Part shown: positions 43,141 to 51,734 of the stretch, in pieces
Position numbering within the stretch: position 1 is the stretch's first letter
Layout of the letters: each line of letters begins with the position of its first letter
Assembly: GCA_947581615.1 (NCBI GenBank)
Contig: CANPVD010000085.1
Location: 1 to 52,189 of the forward strand
Source of the DNA: Candidatus Humimonas hydrogenitrophica
GTDB taxonomy: Bacteria > Gemmatimonadota > Gemmatimonadetes > Palauibacterales > Palauibacteraceae
DNA length: 52,189 nt
Reading direction: 5' to 3'
Position numbers and translations under genes: made by a program
Notes under the pieces: model-generated
Databases searched by the model: none
What the model was told of the DNA's origin: nothing
What the model saw: only the letters and a program-made list of their open reading frames with translations

Positions 43141-44643
43141 GTGATGCACGACCGGATCATCCGTCTGTTTCGATCCCACTTCGGGTCGGACCCCGTCACC
43201 GTCACCACGCTGGCGGGCGACGGATCGGCCCGCACCTACGTGAGGCTGATCGGGCCGGACGGGTGGGGGGTCGTCGGGGGCTACGGACCCGAGCGCGAGG
43301 AGAACCGGGCCTTCGTCGCCTACGCCCGCGCCTTTCGGGAAGCCGGCCTTCCCGTTCCCGACATCCTGGCGGCGGACCTGGATTCGGGCGTGTGGCTGGA
43401 GGAGGACCTGGGCGACGTGACCCTGTTCGACGCGCTGCGCGCGGCCCGCGAGCGGGCCCGCACGACCGGGTCCGACGAAGCCGCGAGCACCGGCGGCGCC
43501 GGCGGACCGTCGCTCCCCGCGGAGATCCGCGAGACCTACCGGCGGGTGGTCGACTGGCTGCCGCGCTTCCAGGTGGAGGGCCATCGGGTGGCGAACTACC
43601 GGCTGGCCTATCCCCACCGGGCCTTCGACCGGCAGTCCATCCTGTGGGACCTGAATTACTTCAAGTACCACTTCCTCAAGCTGGCGCACGTCCCTTTCCA
43701 CGAGGCGCGGCTCGAACGGGACTTCCGCACGCTCACGGCCTTCGTCCTGCGTGCCCCGGCCGACCACTTCCTCTACCGGGACTTCCAGTCGCGTAACGTG
43801 ATGCTCCGGGAGGGCGAGCCCTGGTTCATCGACTTCCAGGGCGGGCGACGCGGCGCCCCGCAGTACGACCTCGCCTCGCTGCTCTTCGACGCCAAGGCCG
43901 ACCTCCCCGCCGCCTTCCGGGCGGAGCTCGTGGATCGTTACCTGGATGCGAGGGCGGCCCTCGAGCCCATGGACCGGAGCGCCTTCCTGGAGCTGTTTCC
44001 GGGCTTCGTGCTCGTCCGGCTCATGCAGGCGATGGGAGCCTACGGGTATCGGGGCTTTTACGAGGCCAAGCCCCGCTTCCTGGAGAGCGTGCCCTACGCG
44101 GCTCGCAACGTGGCCGGCATCCTGGCGGACGGCCTACCCGTGGAGACGCCGGAGCTCGAGGCCGTCCTGGCCAGGATCGCCGAGCGGTGGAGCACGGAGA
44201 GCGCCGCGGAGCGGCGCCGGAGCGGCCTGACGGTGCACGTCACCAGCTTCAGCTACCGGCGCGGATATCCGTCCGATCCCGCCGGACACGGCGGCGGCTT
44301 CGTGTTCGACTGCCGGGCCCTGCCCAACCCCGGCCGGGAGGAGGCCTTCATGGACCTCACCGGGCTGGACCAGGCGGTGGGGGACTACCTGGAGGCCGAG
44401 CCGGCCTGCGGAGCCTTCTTCGAGCACGCCGCCGCGCTGGTCGCCGAGCAGGTGGCCCGCTACCGGGCCCGCGGCTTCACCGACCTGGCCGTGGCCTTCG
44501 GGTGCACGGGTGGCCAGCACCGCTCCGTGTACCTGGCCGAGCGCCTCCGCGGCGCGATCGGCGAGCGCTTCCCGGAGGTGACCGTGGACGTCACCCACCG
44601 GGAGCGGCCCTTCTGGCCCAACGGCGGGGCGGCGGGCGGGTGA
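43141..44643 (+). CDS. AmgK-like amino-sugar kinase fused to a RapZ C-terminal domain
   Basis: 500 residues with two domains. Residues 1 to about 350 are an aminoglycoside-phosphotransferase-type kinase like AmgK, which phosphorylates MurNAc or GlcNAc at the anomeric carbon during wall recycling. The catalytic loop is FLYRDFQSRNVML (Asp214, Asn219) and the metal Asp is in WFIDFQGG (Asp231). Residues about 362-492 match the RapZ C-terminal domain, with HVTSFSYRRGYP, FVFDCRALPNP and the hallmark GCTGGQHRS (454-462). In E. coli that domain binds glucosamine 6-phosphate. A kinase with its own amino-sugar sensor is the natural inference. The stop overlaps the MurU-like gene as GTGA. Confidence 0.88.
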   Translation: MMHDRIIRLFRSHFGSDPVTVTTLAGDGSARTYVRLIGPDGWGVVGGYGPEREENRAFVAYARAFREAGLPVPDILAADLDSGVWLEEDLGDVTLFDALRAARERARTTGSDEAASTGGAGGPSLPAEIRETYRRVVDWLPRFQVEGHRVANYRLAYPHRAFDRQSILWDLNYFKYHFLKLAHVPFHEARLERDFRTLTAFVLRAPADHFLYRDFQSRNVMLREGEPWFIDFQGGRRGAPQYDLASLLFDAKADLPAAFRAELVDRYLDARAALEPMDRSAFLELFPGFVLVRLMQAMGAYGYRGFYEAKPRFLESVPYAARNVAGILADGLPVETPELEAVLARIAERWSTESAAERRRSGLTVHVTSFSYRRGYPSDPAGHGGGFVFDCRALPNPGREEAFMDLTGLDQAVGDYLEAEPACGAFFEHAAALVAEQVARYRARGFTDLAVAFGCTGGQHRSVYLAERLRGAIGERFPEVTVDVTHRERPFWPNGGAAGG

Positions 44644-45461
44644 GCCTGGCCGACCGGCCCGACGCCATGGTGTTCGCAGCCGGTCTCGGCACCCGGCTGC
44701 GGCCCCTGACGGAGCGGCTGCCCAAGGCGCTGGTCGAGGTCGGCGGCGAGCCCGCCCTCGGCCACGTGCTCCGGCGCCTGGCCGAGGTCGGAGCTGGGCG
44801 GATCGTCGTGAACGCGCACCCGTTCGCCGACCGCGTCGAGGCCTACCTGCGCGAGATCTCCCCGAAGCTCCGGACCGGCGGCGCGGGCCCCGGCCCCCTG
44901 CTCCTCCTGTCGCGCGAGCCCGAGCGCCCGCTCGAGACGGGCGGCGGGCTCCTCCGGGCCGCGCCGCTGTTCAACGGGGACCGCCCCGTCCTCGTCCACA
45001 ACGTGGACGTGCTCACGGGCCTCGACCTCGGCGCCCTCCTCGCGGCCCATCGCGGCTCGGGCGCCCTGGCCACCCTGGCGGTCCAGGACCGCCCCTCCTC
45101 GCGCCGTCTCCTGTTCGACGAGACGGGACTCATGGGCCGGGAGGACGAGCCCGTGCGCGAGGCGCGAGGCGAGGTGGTGGCGCGTGCCTTCGCCGGGGTG
45201 CACGTCGCCTCCGCTGAGCTGCCGGGAATCCTGGGGGAAGCGGCTGGTGCCATCGAGGTTCAGGCGGAGAGGGGCGACGAGCACACGCGGGAAGGAGGCG
45301 GGTCCGACCCCGTGTTCTCGATCGTGGACGCCTACCTGGAGCTGGCCGCCCGCGGCGCCTCGATCCGGCCCCACGACGTCACCGGCGCGCCCTGGTTCGA
45401 GATCGGGACGCCCGAGCGGCTCGAGCAGGCGCGGAGCGCGGTGGAGGCGGGCCGGATCTAG
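44640..45461 (+). CDS. MurU-like sugar-1-phosphate nucleotidyltransferase
   Basis: 273 residues from the coupled GTG 44640. The nucleotidyltransferase signature is FAAGLGTRLRPLTERLPKALVEVGG (about 12-36), followed by VHNVDVLTGLD (metal site) and PWFEIGTPERLEQA near the end. With an AmgK-like kinase directly upstream it fits MurU, which makes UDP-MurNAc from MurNAc 1-phosphate and bypasses de novo synthesis and fosfomycin. Glucose- or mannose-1-phosphate use cannot be ruled out from sequence alone. An insert near 200-220 (RGDEHTREGGGSD) is unusual. Confidence 0.88.
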   Translation: MSLADRPDAMVFAAGLGTRLRPLTERLPKALVEVGGEPALGHVLRRLAEVGAGRIVVNAHPFADRVEAYLREISPKLRTGGAGPGPLLLLSREPERPLETGGGLLRAAPLFNGDRPVLVHNVDVLTGLDLGALLAAHRGSGALATLAVQDRPSSRRLLFDETGLMGREDEPVREARGEVVARAFAGVHVASAELPGILGEAAGAIEVQAERGDEHTREGGGSDPVFSIVDAYLELAARGASIRPHDVTGAPWFEIGTPERLEQARSAVEAGRI

Positions 45462-45553
45462 TCCACCTCGCGGAGCGCCGGGGTCCACGCCGCCCGGATC
45501 CGGTCAGGCCCCACCTGTCGAGCCCGGCACGAGGCTCGCCGCGCCCGTCGGTC

Positions 45554-45925
45554 CTACCAGGGCCCGACGATCGACTCGAGAATCGAGAGGAGCACCGGGC
45601 CTCCCACCGCGACCACGCCCGGAAGCAGCCACGGAAGCAGCCACTCCATGCGGGGGGTCAGCGCGGGCCTGGTACGCCCCACCGCGAACGCCACCCATCC
45701 CGCCAGCGCTCCGACCACCACGAGGACGATCACGCCACCGAACATCAGATAGAAGAAGACCGCGATGGGAGCCTACAACAGGGCTCGCGGGCCGCGAACG
45801 TAGCCGGCCATCGGCACCGGAAAGCGGTACACGAGACCCACCAGCGCGGCCGCGGGAAACGCCAGCACGATCGAACGGACGATGCCCCGGGTGATGGAGC
45901 GGCGGATGGATGGAGCGCCTCTCAG
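45554..45925 (-). pseudogene. Small membrane protein interrupted by an in-frame amber codon
   Basis: One reading frame runs from just after the lipoprotein gene to TGG-stop at 45554, broken only by TAG at 45773-45775. The part before reads SIVLAFPAAALVGLVYRFP and then VPMAGYVRGPRALL. The part after reads APIAVFFYLMFGGVIVLVVV, then LAGWVAF and a last helix WLLPWLLPGVVAVGGPVLL. Together they look like one three-helix membrane protein of about 120 residues. No canonical start is found at the 5' end. A 63-residue product could still start at ATG 45745, but it lacks a ribosome site. Most likely a decayed gene. Confidence 0.5.
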
Positions 45926-46518
45926 GTGGAGTCGGCCGTGGCGTGCGCTCCCGCGGCGTGGCCTCCCATGGCGTGACCGGCCGCGTGGTGGTCTCCTCGC
46001 TGGAAGGCCAGGAAGCGGTGGATCGCCTGGACCGCCTCCGGATCGCTGGTGGAGATCCGCACGGCGGCGCCCCGCGGCAGCGTCTCGAACTCGTAGCGAA
46101 TCGCCGCTCGCTTCGCGGTCATCACGTCCGTGCCCGGCACATCCGCGCGGTCGTGCACGAAGGCGGGGATCCGGAAGTCCCCGGCGGCGAAGGCGGCCGC
46201 GATGTGACGCAGGTGCTCCCGGATGCGCTCGACGCCGGCCGGGTCCTCGACCTCCCGCTGGAGCTCGATGCGTCCGCCGTCGGGGAGGTCGTCGAAGCGG
46301 TGCGCCGAGGTGTACTGGTCCACGCCCATGGCCATCGGCGAGGAGCCCCGACGCTGGAGCGCCGCGTAGGCCGAGTCGGAGTCGACCCCCGGCGTGTCCG
46401 GGCGCGTGTCGGCGCGCGCGGCGCCAGCCTCGTTCCGGGCGCCCTGCCCTCCGCACCCGAGGAGGGCCGCCGCCAGCCCCAGGGTCATGATCGCCGGCAT
46501 CCAGCCATCGCGCCGCAT
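45922..46518 (-). CDS. Lipoprotein with His-rich C-terminal tail
   Basis: 198 residues from ATG 46518 with AGAGGTGGAG just upstream. The signal MRRDGWMPAIMTLGLAAALL ends in lipobox LLGC (Cys19). A globular part (about 60-170) has mixed helices and strands (DDLPDGGRIELQ, HLRHIAAAFAAGDFRIPAFVH, AAIRYEFETLPRGAAVRI). The C-terminus (about 175-198) holds seven histidines with Ala/Gly (DHHAAGHAMGGHAAGAHATAD), a likely metal-binding tail. I recognise no named family. It sits upstream of the broken membrane gene on the same strand. Confidence 0.8.
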   Translation of the reverse strand: MRRDGWMPAIMTLGLAAALLGCGGQGARNEAGAARADTRPDTPGVDSDSAYAALQRRGSSPMAMGVDQYTSAHRFDDLPDGGRIELQREVEDPAGVERIREHLRHIAAAFAAGDFRIPAFVHDRADVPGTDVMTAKRAAIRYEFETLPRGAAVRISTSDPEAVQAIHRFLAFQRGDHHAAGHAMGGHAAGAHATADST

Positions 46519-46582
46519 CTCCACCTCTTCTCTCGAATCGCTCGCGTGGCGGCGCACGTCATCTCCGACGGCCCGCCCGCCC

Positions 46583-47776
46583 CTACCCACCGAGCCCTCC
46601 GAGCGCCCGCTCCAGGTCCGCCACCAGGTCCTCGGCGTCCTCGACTCCCACGGAGTATCGGATGAGGCCCTCCGGGATGCCCATGGCGGCGCGCTCGGCG
46701 GGCGTGCACTCGCAATGGCTGGTGGTCGCCGGCGGACCCGCCACCGTCTCCACCGAGCCCAGGTTGGCGGCCAGGCGGGCCCAGCGGAGCCGGGACAGCA
46801 CCCCGCCGACGGCCTCCAGGCTGGACTCCTGGAGCTCGAAGGCGAGCACGCCTCCAAAGCCGCGCATCTGCCGGAGGGCGATGGCGTGGCCCTCGAACGA
46901 CTCGAGGCCGGGATAGTGGACGCTCGCCACGGCCGGGTGGGACTCGAGGAAGCGGGCCACCCGCAGGGCCGTGTCGTTCTGCCGGGCCACCCGCAGGTGC
47001 AGCGTCTTCATCCCGCGCAGGAGGAGGTAGGCGGCCATCGGGTGGAGCGACGCCCCGTGGATCTCCCGGTAGTGGAAGACCCGGTCGACGGTCACCTTCG
47101 CGCCGCAGGCGACGCCGCCGAGCGCGTCCGCGTGCCCGCCCAAAAACTTGGTGGCGCTGTGCAGGACCAGGTCCGCCCCCAGCTCCAGCGGCGTCTGGTT
47201 GATCGGCGTCGCGAAGGTGTTGTCCACCATCACGACGGCCCCCGCCGCGTGTCCGGCCTCGGCCAGCCGGGCCACGTCCACCACTTTCAGCGTCGGGTTG
47301 GTGGGGCTCTCCAGGTAGAGCACCTCGCACCCGGCCGCCACCTGGCGCTCGATGGCCTCGTGGTCGGTGGTATCGCACAGGGCCACCTCGATCCCGAACC
47401 GGGGCAGGAACTCGGTGAACAGCCGGTTCGTGCCCCCGTAGCTGTCCTTGATCGACACGACCCGGTCGCCGGGGGACAGCAGCGCGTACAGGGCGCTCGA
47501 GATGATCCCCATGCCCGTGGCCGCGCTGGTGGCCGCCTCGGCGCCCTCCAGCTCACGGACCTTCTGTTCGAACGCGGCCACGGTCGGGTTGGTGTTGCGG
47601 CCGTAGTTGTGTCCGGGCGCCTCGCCCCGCGCCACGCGCAGCCATTCGTCCAGGTTGTCGTAGCCGAATGAGACGCTGTGGACGACCGGCACCTGGGTGG
47701 CGTTCGTGTCCAGGCGGCCGGGCTCGCCCGCCCACACGGACAGGGTGCCCGGGCTCGGGCGCGGATCGATGGCCAT
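46583..47776 (-). CDS. Cystathionine gamma-synthase/lyase-family PLP enzyme
   Basis: 397 residues from ATG 47776, which has AGGAGAGG upstream. It belongs to the Cys/Met-metabolism PLP family: YGRNTNPTVAAFEQKVRELEG near 65, ATGMGIISSALYALL, ESPTNPTLKVVD, VDNTFATP, and the Schiff-base lysine in LHSATKFLGGHADALGG. GVEDAEDLVADLERAL is the usual end. It could be cystathionine gamma-synthase, gamma-lyase or methionine gamma-lyase; the sequence does not decide. It may feed cysteine to SufS. Upstream on the same strand lies the NmrA-like gene. Confidence 0.92.
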   Translation of the reverse strand: MAIDPRPSPGTLSVWAGEPGRLDTNATQVPVVHSVSFGYDNLDEWLRVARGEAPGHNYGRNTNPTVAAFEQKVRELEGAEAATSAATGMGIISSALYALLSPGDRVVSIKDSYGGTNRLFTEFLPRFGIEVALCDTTDHEAIERQVAAGCEVLYLESPTNPTLKVVDVARLAEAGHAAGAVVMVDNTFATPINQTPLELGADLVLHSATKFLGGHADALGGVACGAKVTVDRVFHYREIHGASLHPMAAYLLLRGMKTLHLRVARQNDTALRVARFLESHPAVASVHYPGLESFEGHAIALRQMRGFGGVLAFELQESSLEAVGGVLSRLRWARLAANLGSVETVAGPPATTSHCECTPAERAAMGIPEGLIRYSVGVEDAEDLVADLERALGGLGG

Positions 47777-47869
47777 GTCCTCTCCTTCGTCGGGCACGTC
47801 GGGACGCGTGCGCTCGCGCCGGTCCCCCGCGCGAACCCGCGTGCGTGCCGGCGGGGGCCGCCCGCCGGC

Positions 47870-48820
47870 CTACTCGATCGGGATCCTGTCCCCGTACCTC
47901 TCCAGCCACGCATCGAAGGAAAGCAGCTCCGGGTTCAGCTTCCGGCTCTCCTCCAGGCTCCGGCGGCCGCAGTAGTAGTCGTTGAAGTCGCGCTTGAACT
48001 GGAACATGTTGCCCAGATCTTCGGCGCCCGGGAAGCCGAGGCCGCGGTAGACCTCCGGGCTCACCGAGTTGTAGACGACCTCCTCGCCGATCACGCGCGT
48101 GAGGGCGGCTGCGAACTCCTCGCCGGTGATGTGTCCGCCGGCGATCCCCACCGTCTTCCCGATGTACCGATCTCCCGCCTTGAAGATGCCATAGGCGCAC
48201 TTGCCGATGTCCTCGACCGCCATGGAGGCGAGCTTCGCGTCGCCCATGCACATCGTCAGGGCCAGCTTGCCGTCCGGGCCGCGCTGGGGGCCCGAGCCGA
48301 AGTAGATGAAGTTGTCCCAGTAAAAGGATGTCAGGAGGAAGGTCGTCGGCACGCCGGCGTCGGTGAACAGGTGGTCCGCCTCCCCCTTCGCGTCGAAGTG
48401 GGGCACCTTGTACTTCTCCATCAGGGTGGGCATGCGGTCGTCGTCGAGGGGCACCCAGTTTCGGGTGTCCTCGAGCGTGGACCAGATCACGTGCTTCAGT
48501 CCCTCGGCCTTCGCGGCCTCCGCCATGTTGGCCGCCTGCGCGAGCTCCTTCTCGGGCGAGAAGTGCTCCCAGTAGTTCGTGACGCAGTAGGCGCCGTAGG
48601 CCCCGCGGAAGGCGCGCTTCAGGCTCGCGAGGTCGTCGAGGTCGGCCTGGACGACCTCGGCCCCGAGCCGTGCCAGCTCCTTCGCCCGGTCCGAGTCGGG
48701 CTTCCGGGTCAGCGCCCGCACGCGGGACCCGCCCTTCGGGTCGTCCAGGATGGCGCGGGCCAGCCCGCCTCCCTGCGCGCCCGTCGCTCCCACGACGGCG
48801 ATGATCTTCCCTTCTGTCAT
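47870..48820 (-). CDS. NmrA-like NAD(P)-binding protein (HSCARG type)
   Basis: 316 residues from ATG 48820 (AGGGAG 8 nt upstream). The Rossmann motif VVGATGAQGGGLARAIL begins near residue 6. It is an atypical SDR without the YxxxK pair, as expected for NmrA/HSCARG redox sensors. VIWSTLEDTRNW and FYWDNFIYFGSG are typical of the family. Such proteins sense NADPH/NADP rather than catalyse. It lies 14 nt after a possible small gene, in line with the methyltransferase. Confidence 0.88.
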   Translation of the reverse strand: MTEGKIIAVVGATGAQGGGLARAILDDPKGGSRVRALTRKPDSDRAKELARLGAEVVQADLDDLASLKRAFRGAYGAYCVTNYWEHFSPEKELAQAANMAEAAKAEGLKHVIWSTLEDTRNWVPLDDDRMPTLMEKYKVPHFDAKGEADHLFTDAGVPTTFLLTSFYWDNFIYFGSGPQRGPDGKLALTMCMGDAKLASMAVEDIGKCAYGIFKAGDRYIGKTVGIAGGHITGEEFAAALTRVIGEEVVYNSVSPEVYRGLGFPGAEDLGNMFQFKRDFNDYYCGRRSLEESRKLNPELLSFDAWLERYGDRIPIE

Positions 48821-48834
48821 GGTCACGCTCCCTG

Positions 48835-49014
48835 TTAAGCTCCGGCCGCGCCGAAAGCGTACGCTCGCTCCACGCTGTCGGGGCTCTCGCTTGCCAGCGC
48901 CATGCCAGCGCCCTCGCCGGTCGTCGGCGCCGCGCCCCCCGACTTCTTCCGACACGCACGCACCAGGTCGCCGTAGCCCCGATCGCGGGTGAACCGGACG
49001 TTCGCGTCCCTCAC
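48835..49014 (-). CDS. Possible small protein coupled to the methyltransferase
   Basis: 59 residues from GTG 49014, which overlaps the methyltransferase stop as GTGA, to TAA 48835-48837, 14 nt before the next gene. Third codon positions are about 84% G/C. It begins VRDANVRFTRDRGYGDLVRA and has a basic patch (CRKKSGG) and a Ser/Glu-rich end. No family is known. Support is the junction pattern used by true genes here and the way it fills the gap. Confidence 0.35.
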   Translation of the reverse strand: MRDANVRFTRDRGYGDLVRACRKKSGGAAPTTGEGAGMALASESPDSVERAYAFGAAGA

Positions 49015-49622
49015 GCCACCCGGCGGAGGCGGTAGCATCGGGGGTCGGCGTCGCGCAGAGGTCCGGGCAGCGCCGTGGCGTCCAGAGGATCGTCGCCCAT
49101 CACCTTCCAGCCGACGAACGCCGCTTCGAGATCCTCGGGGCTCGCTCCGCGGGGAAGGGGCCCCCTCCGGCCCGGCCTCCAGACCAGCTCCAGCAGCGTA
49201 GCGTCCGGGGCGGCCACGGCGCTCACACCCCGGCCCATGGCGACCCTCTCCTCGTCGGTCAGACCGTGGAAGCACCCGAGGTCGTACAGGAACCGAAAGC
49301 CCGAGCCGACCCCGGCGTCCTCGAGCCGGGTGACGTCGCCCTGGACGAAGCGAACCTCGACGCCAGCCGCCCTCGTCCTCGCGCGCGCCCGGCGCAGGGC
49401 CTTGGGAACGCTGTCGATACCGGTCACCTCCCAGCCCCTGCGCGCCAGCTCCACCGCCCAGTAACCCGCTCCACAACCCAGGTCCAGCGCGGGGCCGTAT
49501 GGAAGCTCGCACCCGGCCTCCTCCCTGTACAGCAGGGGGGCGATGAGATGGCCGTGCGTGTCCGTGGCCTTCTCCCAGGGGGTGACTCCGAGCGCATAGG
49601 CGAGACGATAGAAGAGGCTCAT
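49011..49622 (-). CDS. Class I SAM-dependent methyltransferase
   Basis: 203 residues from ATG 49622, with GAGG 8-9 nt upstream and the amidase stop 10 nt before. Motif I is DLGCGAGYWAVELARRGWEVTGID (about 47-70), followed by VRFVQGDVTRL and FLYDLGCFHGL. It is a small methyltransferase of the Methyltransf_25 kind. The target is unknown. The longer upstream frame overlaps the amidase and was rejected. Confidence 0.85.
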   Translation of the reverse strand: MSLFYRLAYALGVTPWEKATDTHGHLIAPLLYREEAGCELPYGPALDLGCGAGYWAVELARRGWEVTGIDSVPKALRRARARTRAAGVEVRFVQGDVTRLEDAGVGSGFRFLYDLGCFHGLTDEERVAMGRGVSAVAAPDATLLELVWRPGRRGPLPRGASPEDLEAAFVGWKVMGDDPLDATALPGPLRDADPRCYRLRRVA

Positions 49623-49632
49623 ACGCGGATCC

Positions 49633-51459
49633 TCAGAACCCCTTCGGCCTCTCGTCCGCCACGCCCGCGGCGCGCTCCATGGCCAGACCCACCCGGACCA
49701 GGGTCCCCTCGTCGAACAGGCGGCCCACCAGGGTGACGCCGTAGGGCACCCGCCGTGGGGGCGAGAAGGTCGGCAGAGGATGGGCGGGGTTCGGCGCCCA
49801 GTCACTCCTCGCCTTCGAGACCTCCACGAAGCCGGTGCGCAGGGTGAGGGACGGGTGGCCGGTGTTGTTGGAGATCACCAGCATCTCGTCGCGAAGCGAG
49901 GGAACCAGGAGGAGATCGACCTCCGACATCAGCCGGTCCATCTCGGCCGCCACCTTCCGCCGCAGCCGGTCGGCCTGCACGAAGTCCACGGCGGACAGGA
50001 AGCGCGACTGCCGGAACAGGTTGGGCCAGGCATCGGGCACCTGGGCCCGCATGTCGTCGACCTTCCCGCTCAGGGTGAGCTCCTCGAACGCCGCCGCGGC
50101 CTCCGCGAACAGCATCACGTTGAGCCCGTCGTAGGGCCAGTCGGGGATCGAGACCTCGACCGGCTCGAGGCCCAGCTTCCGCAGCATCGGGAGAGCCGCC
50201 CGGTCGACGTCGGTGGCCGGCGGCTCCTTCATCCAGGCCGGGAAGTAGCCCACCTTGAGCCCCTTCACGGGAGCGGCCGCGTCGTAGTCGAGACGGGCCG
50301 GCAGGCTGGCGGGGTCCCCGGCGTCCGGACCCCCGATGGCGCGCAGGACCAGCATCGTGTCCTCGACGCCGCGCGCGATCGGACCCAGCTTGTCGAGCGT
50401 CCAGCACAGCGTCATGGCGCCCGTCCGCGGCACTCTCCCGTAGGTGGGACGCAGCCCGTCCACGCCGCAGCGCATGCAGGGATCGATGATGCTCCCCTGC
50501 GTCTCGCTCCCGATCGCGAACCCGACCAGGCCGGCCGCCGTGGCCGAGCCCGGCCCGGCGCTGGAGCCGCCGGCGCCCTCCTCGGTCAGCCACGGGTTCA
50601 TGGTCTGCCCGCCGAACCAGATGTCGTTGAGGGCCAGCGCCCCCATGCTGAGCTTGGCCACCAGCACGGCGCCCGCGTCGTTCAGGCGGCTCACGACGGC
50701 GGCGTCGGCCTCGGCGACGCGGTCCCGGAAGGGCTCGGCTCCGTAGGTGGTGGGGATGCCGGCCGTGTCGAGCAGGTCCTTCGCCCCCCACGGGATGCCG
50801 TGCAGCGGCCCCCGGTACCGGCCCGCCGCGATCTCCCGGTCGGCCCGCTTCGCCTGCTCGAGCGCGTGGTCCCCGGTGAGCGTGATCACGCAGCGGAGCT
50901 TCGGGTCGAAGCGCTTCAGGCGCTCCAGGTAGATGCGCGTGAGCCGCTCCGAGGTGAGCTTCCGGCCTTCGATCCAGCGGGACAGGCGCCACACCGGCGC
51001 GAACGCGATGTCCTCGTCCTTCTCCGGCAGGGGGCCGGGGTCGGCGGAGGACCGCACGAAGCGGTCACGGGACGGCCCCACCTTCATGCCGGGAAGCACC
51101 GGGTCCCACACGGTGGCCGGGGCCAGCGTCTCCTCCAGCCCGAGCTCACGCGGACCGGTGCGCCGCTCCACGAGCCCGGCCATGGAGGTGCGCCAGCTGT
51201 CGGCCGCCATCTCCCTGTGCGCCTCGGTCATCTCGACCCGCGCCAGCTTCTCGGCCTCGGCGAAGGTGGCGGCCGACACCTCGGGCCCGGCGGCCGAGGA
51301 GGTGTTGAAGGCCGGCGTGGCGCCGGGGGTCGTGTCTCCGGCCGCGCCGGCAGCGGCATCGGCGGAGCCGGGGGCCCCGGATTTCCCGCCGCGGCAGGCG
51401 GCGACGAAGCCCGCCAGGCCGACGGGGGCGCGGATGAGGAACTGGCGTCGGGTATTCAT
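49633..51459 (-). CDS. Tat-exported amidase-signature lipoprotein
   Basis: 608 residues from ATG 51459. The N-terminus MNTRRQFLIRAPVGLAGFVAAC combines a twin-arginine motif (RRQFL) with a lipobox (VAAC, Cys22), so it is probably folded in the cytosol, exported by Tat and acylated. A low-complexity Ala/Gly/Ser linker follows (about 30-60). The amidase-signature triad is present: Lys in GAKDLLDTAG, the first Ser in AGGSSAGPGSA, and the second Ser in FAIGSETQGSI. It hydrolyses amide bonds of an unknown substrate in the envelope. Confidence 0.9.
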   Translation of the reverse strand: MNTRRQFLIRAPVGLAGFVAACRGGKSGAPGSADAAAGAAGDTTPGATPAFNTSSAAGPEVSAATFAEAEKLARVEMTEAHREMAADSWRTSMAGLVERRTGPRELGLEETLAPATVWDPVLPGMKVGPSRDRFVRSSADPGPLPEKDEDIAFAPVWRLSRWIEGRKLTSERLTRIYLERLKRFDPKLRCVITLTGDHALEQAKRADREIAAGRYRGPLHGIPWGAKDLLDTAGIPTTYGAEPFRDRVAEADAAVVSRLNDAGAVLVAKLSMGALALNDIWFGGQTMNPWLTEEGAGGSSAGPGSATAAGLVGFAIGSETQGSIIDPCMRCGVDGLRPTYGRVPRTGAMTLCWTLDKLGPIARGVEDTMLVLRAIGGPDAGDPASLPARLDYDAAAPVKGLKVGYFPAWMKEPPATDVDRAALPMLRKLGLEPVEVSIPDWPYDGLNVMLFAEAAAAFEELTLSGKVDDMRAQVPDAWPNLFRQSRFLSAVDFVQADRLRRKVAAEMDRLMSEVDLLLVPSLRDEMLVISNNTGHPSLTLRTGFVEVSKARSDWAPNPAHPLPTFSPPRRVPYGVTLVGRLFDEGTLVRVGLAMERAAGVADERPKGF

Positions 51460-51494
51460 GGATCGTCCACGCTGGAGAATCGGGTAGCGGAGGC

Positions 51495-51716
51495 CTACTC
51501 CGGCCGGGCGTAGGACTCCAGGTAACCGCATCCGGGACACCGGTATGTCACGACGGGCAGTCGCTCCAGGTCCCGGGTCTTGACGCCGAACCAGAAGCTC
51601 CGCTGCGGTTTGCCGGAGGCCCACTCCTCTCGGCGCACCTGGCCGTAACCGTAATCCGGCCGGTAGCCGGGGTCCATCTCCTTTCGACAGCGGGGGCACT
51701 CGTGGGAGTCGATCAC
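51495..51716 (-). CDS. DUF6487-type zinc-ribbon protein
   Basis: 73 residues from GTG 51716 with GGAGAGGG 4 nt upstream. Two knuckles, CPRCRKEMDPGY near the start and CPGCGYLESYARPE at the end, form one zinc ribbon. The layout CPxCxxEM-xGY ... CxxCGYLExYA is the DUF6487 pattern. Function unknown. It lies between the amidase and the possible selenoprotein on the same strand. Confidence 0.82.
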   Translation of the reverse strand: MIDSHECPRCRKEMDPGYRPDYGYGQVRREEWASGKPQRSFWFGVKTRDLERLPVVTYRCPGCGYLESYARPE

Positions 51717-51734
51717 TTGACCCTCTCCTGGTTC

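Noticed and set aside
45504-45698. 64-codon minus-strand frame
   Set aside because: Overlaps the better membrane-protein frame and has Arg/Ala/Gly composition.
45773-45775. Amber codon read as pyrrolysine
   Set aside because: No pylT/pylS in the window and Pyl is not expected in this group; decay is simpler.
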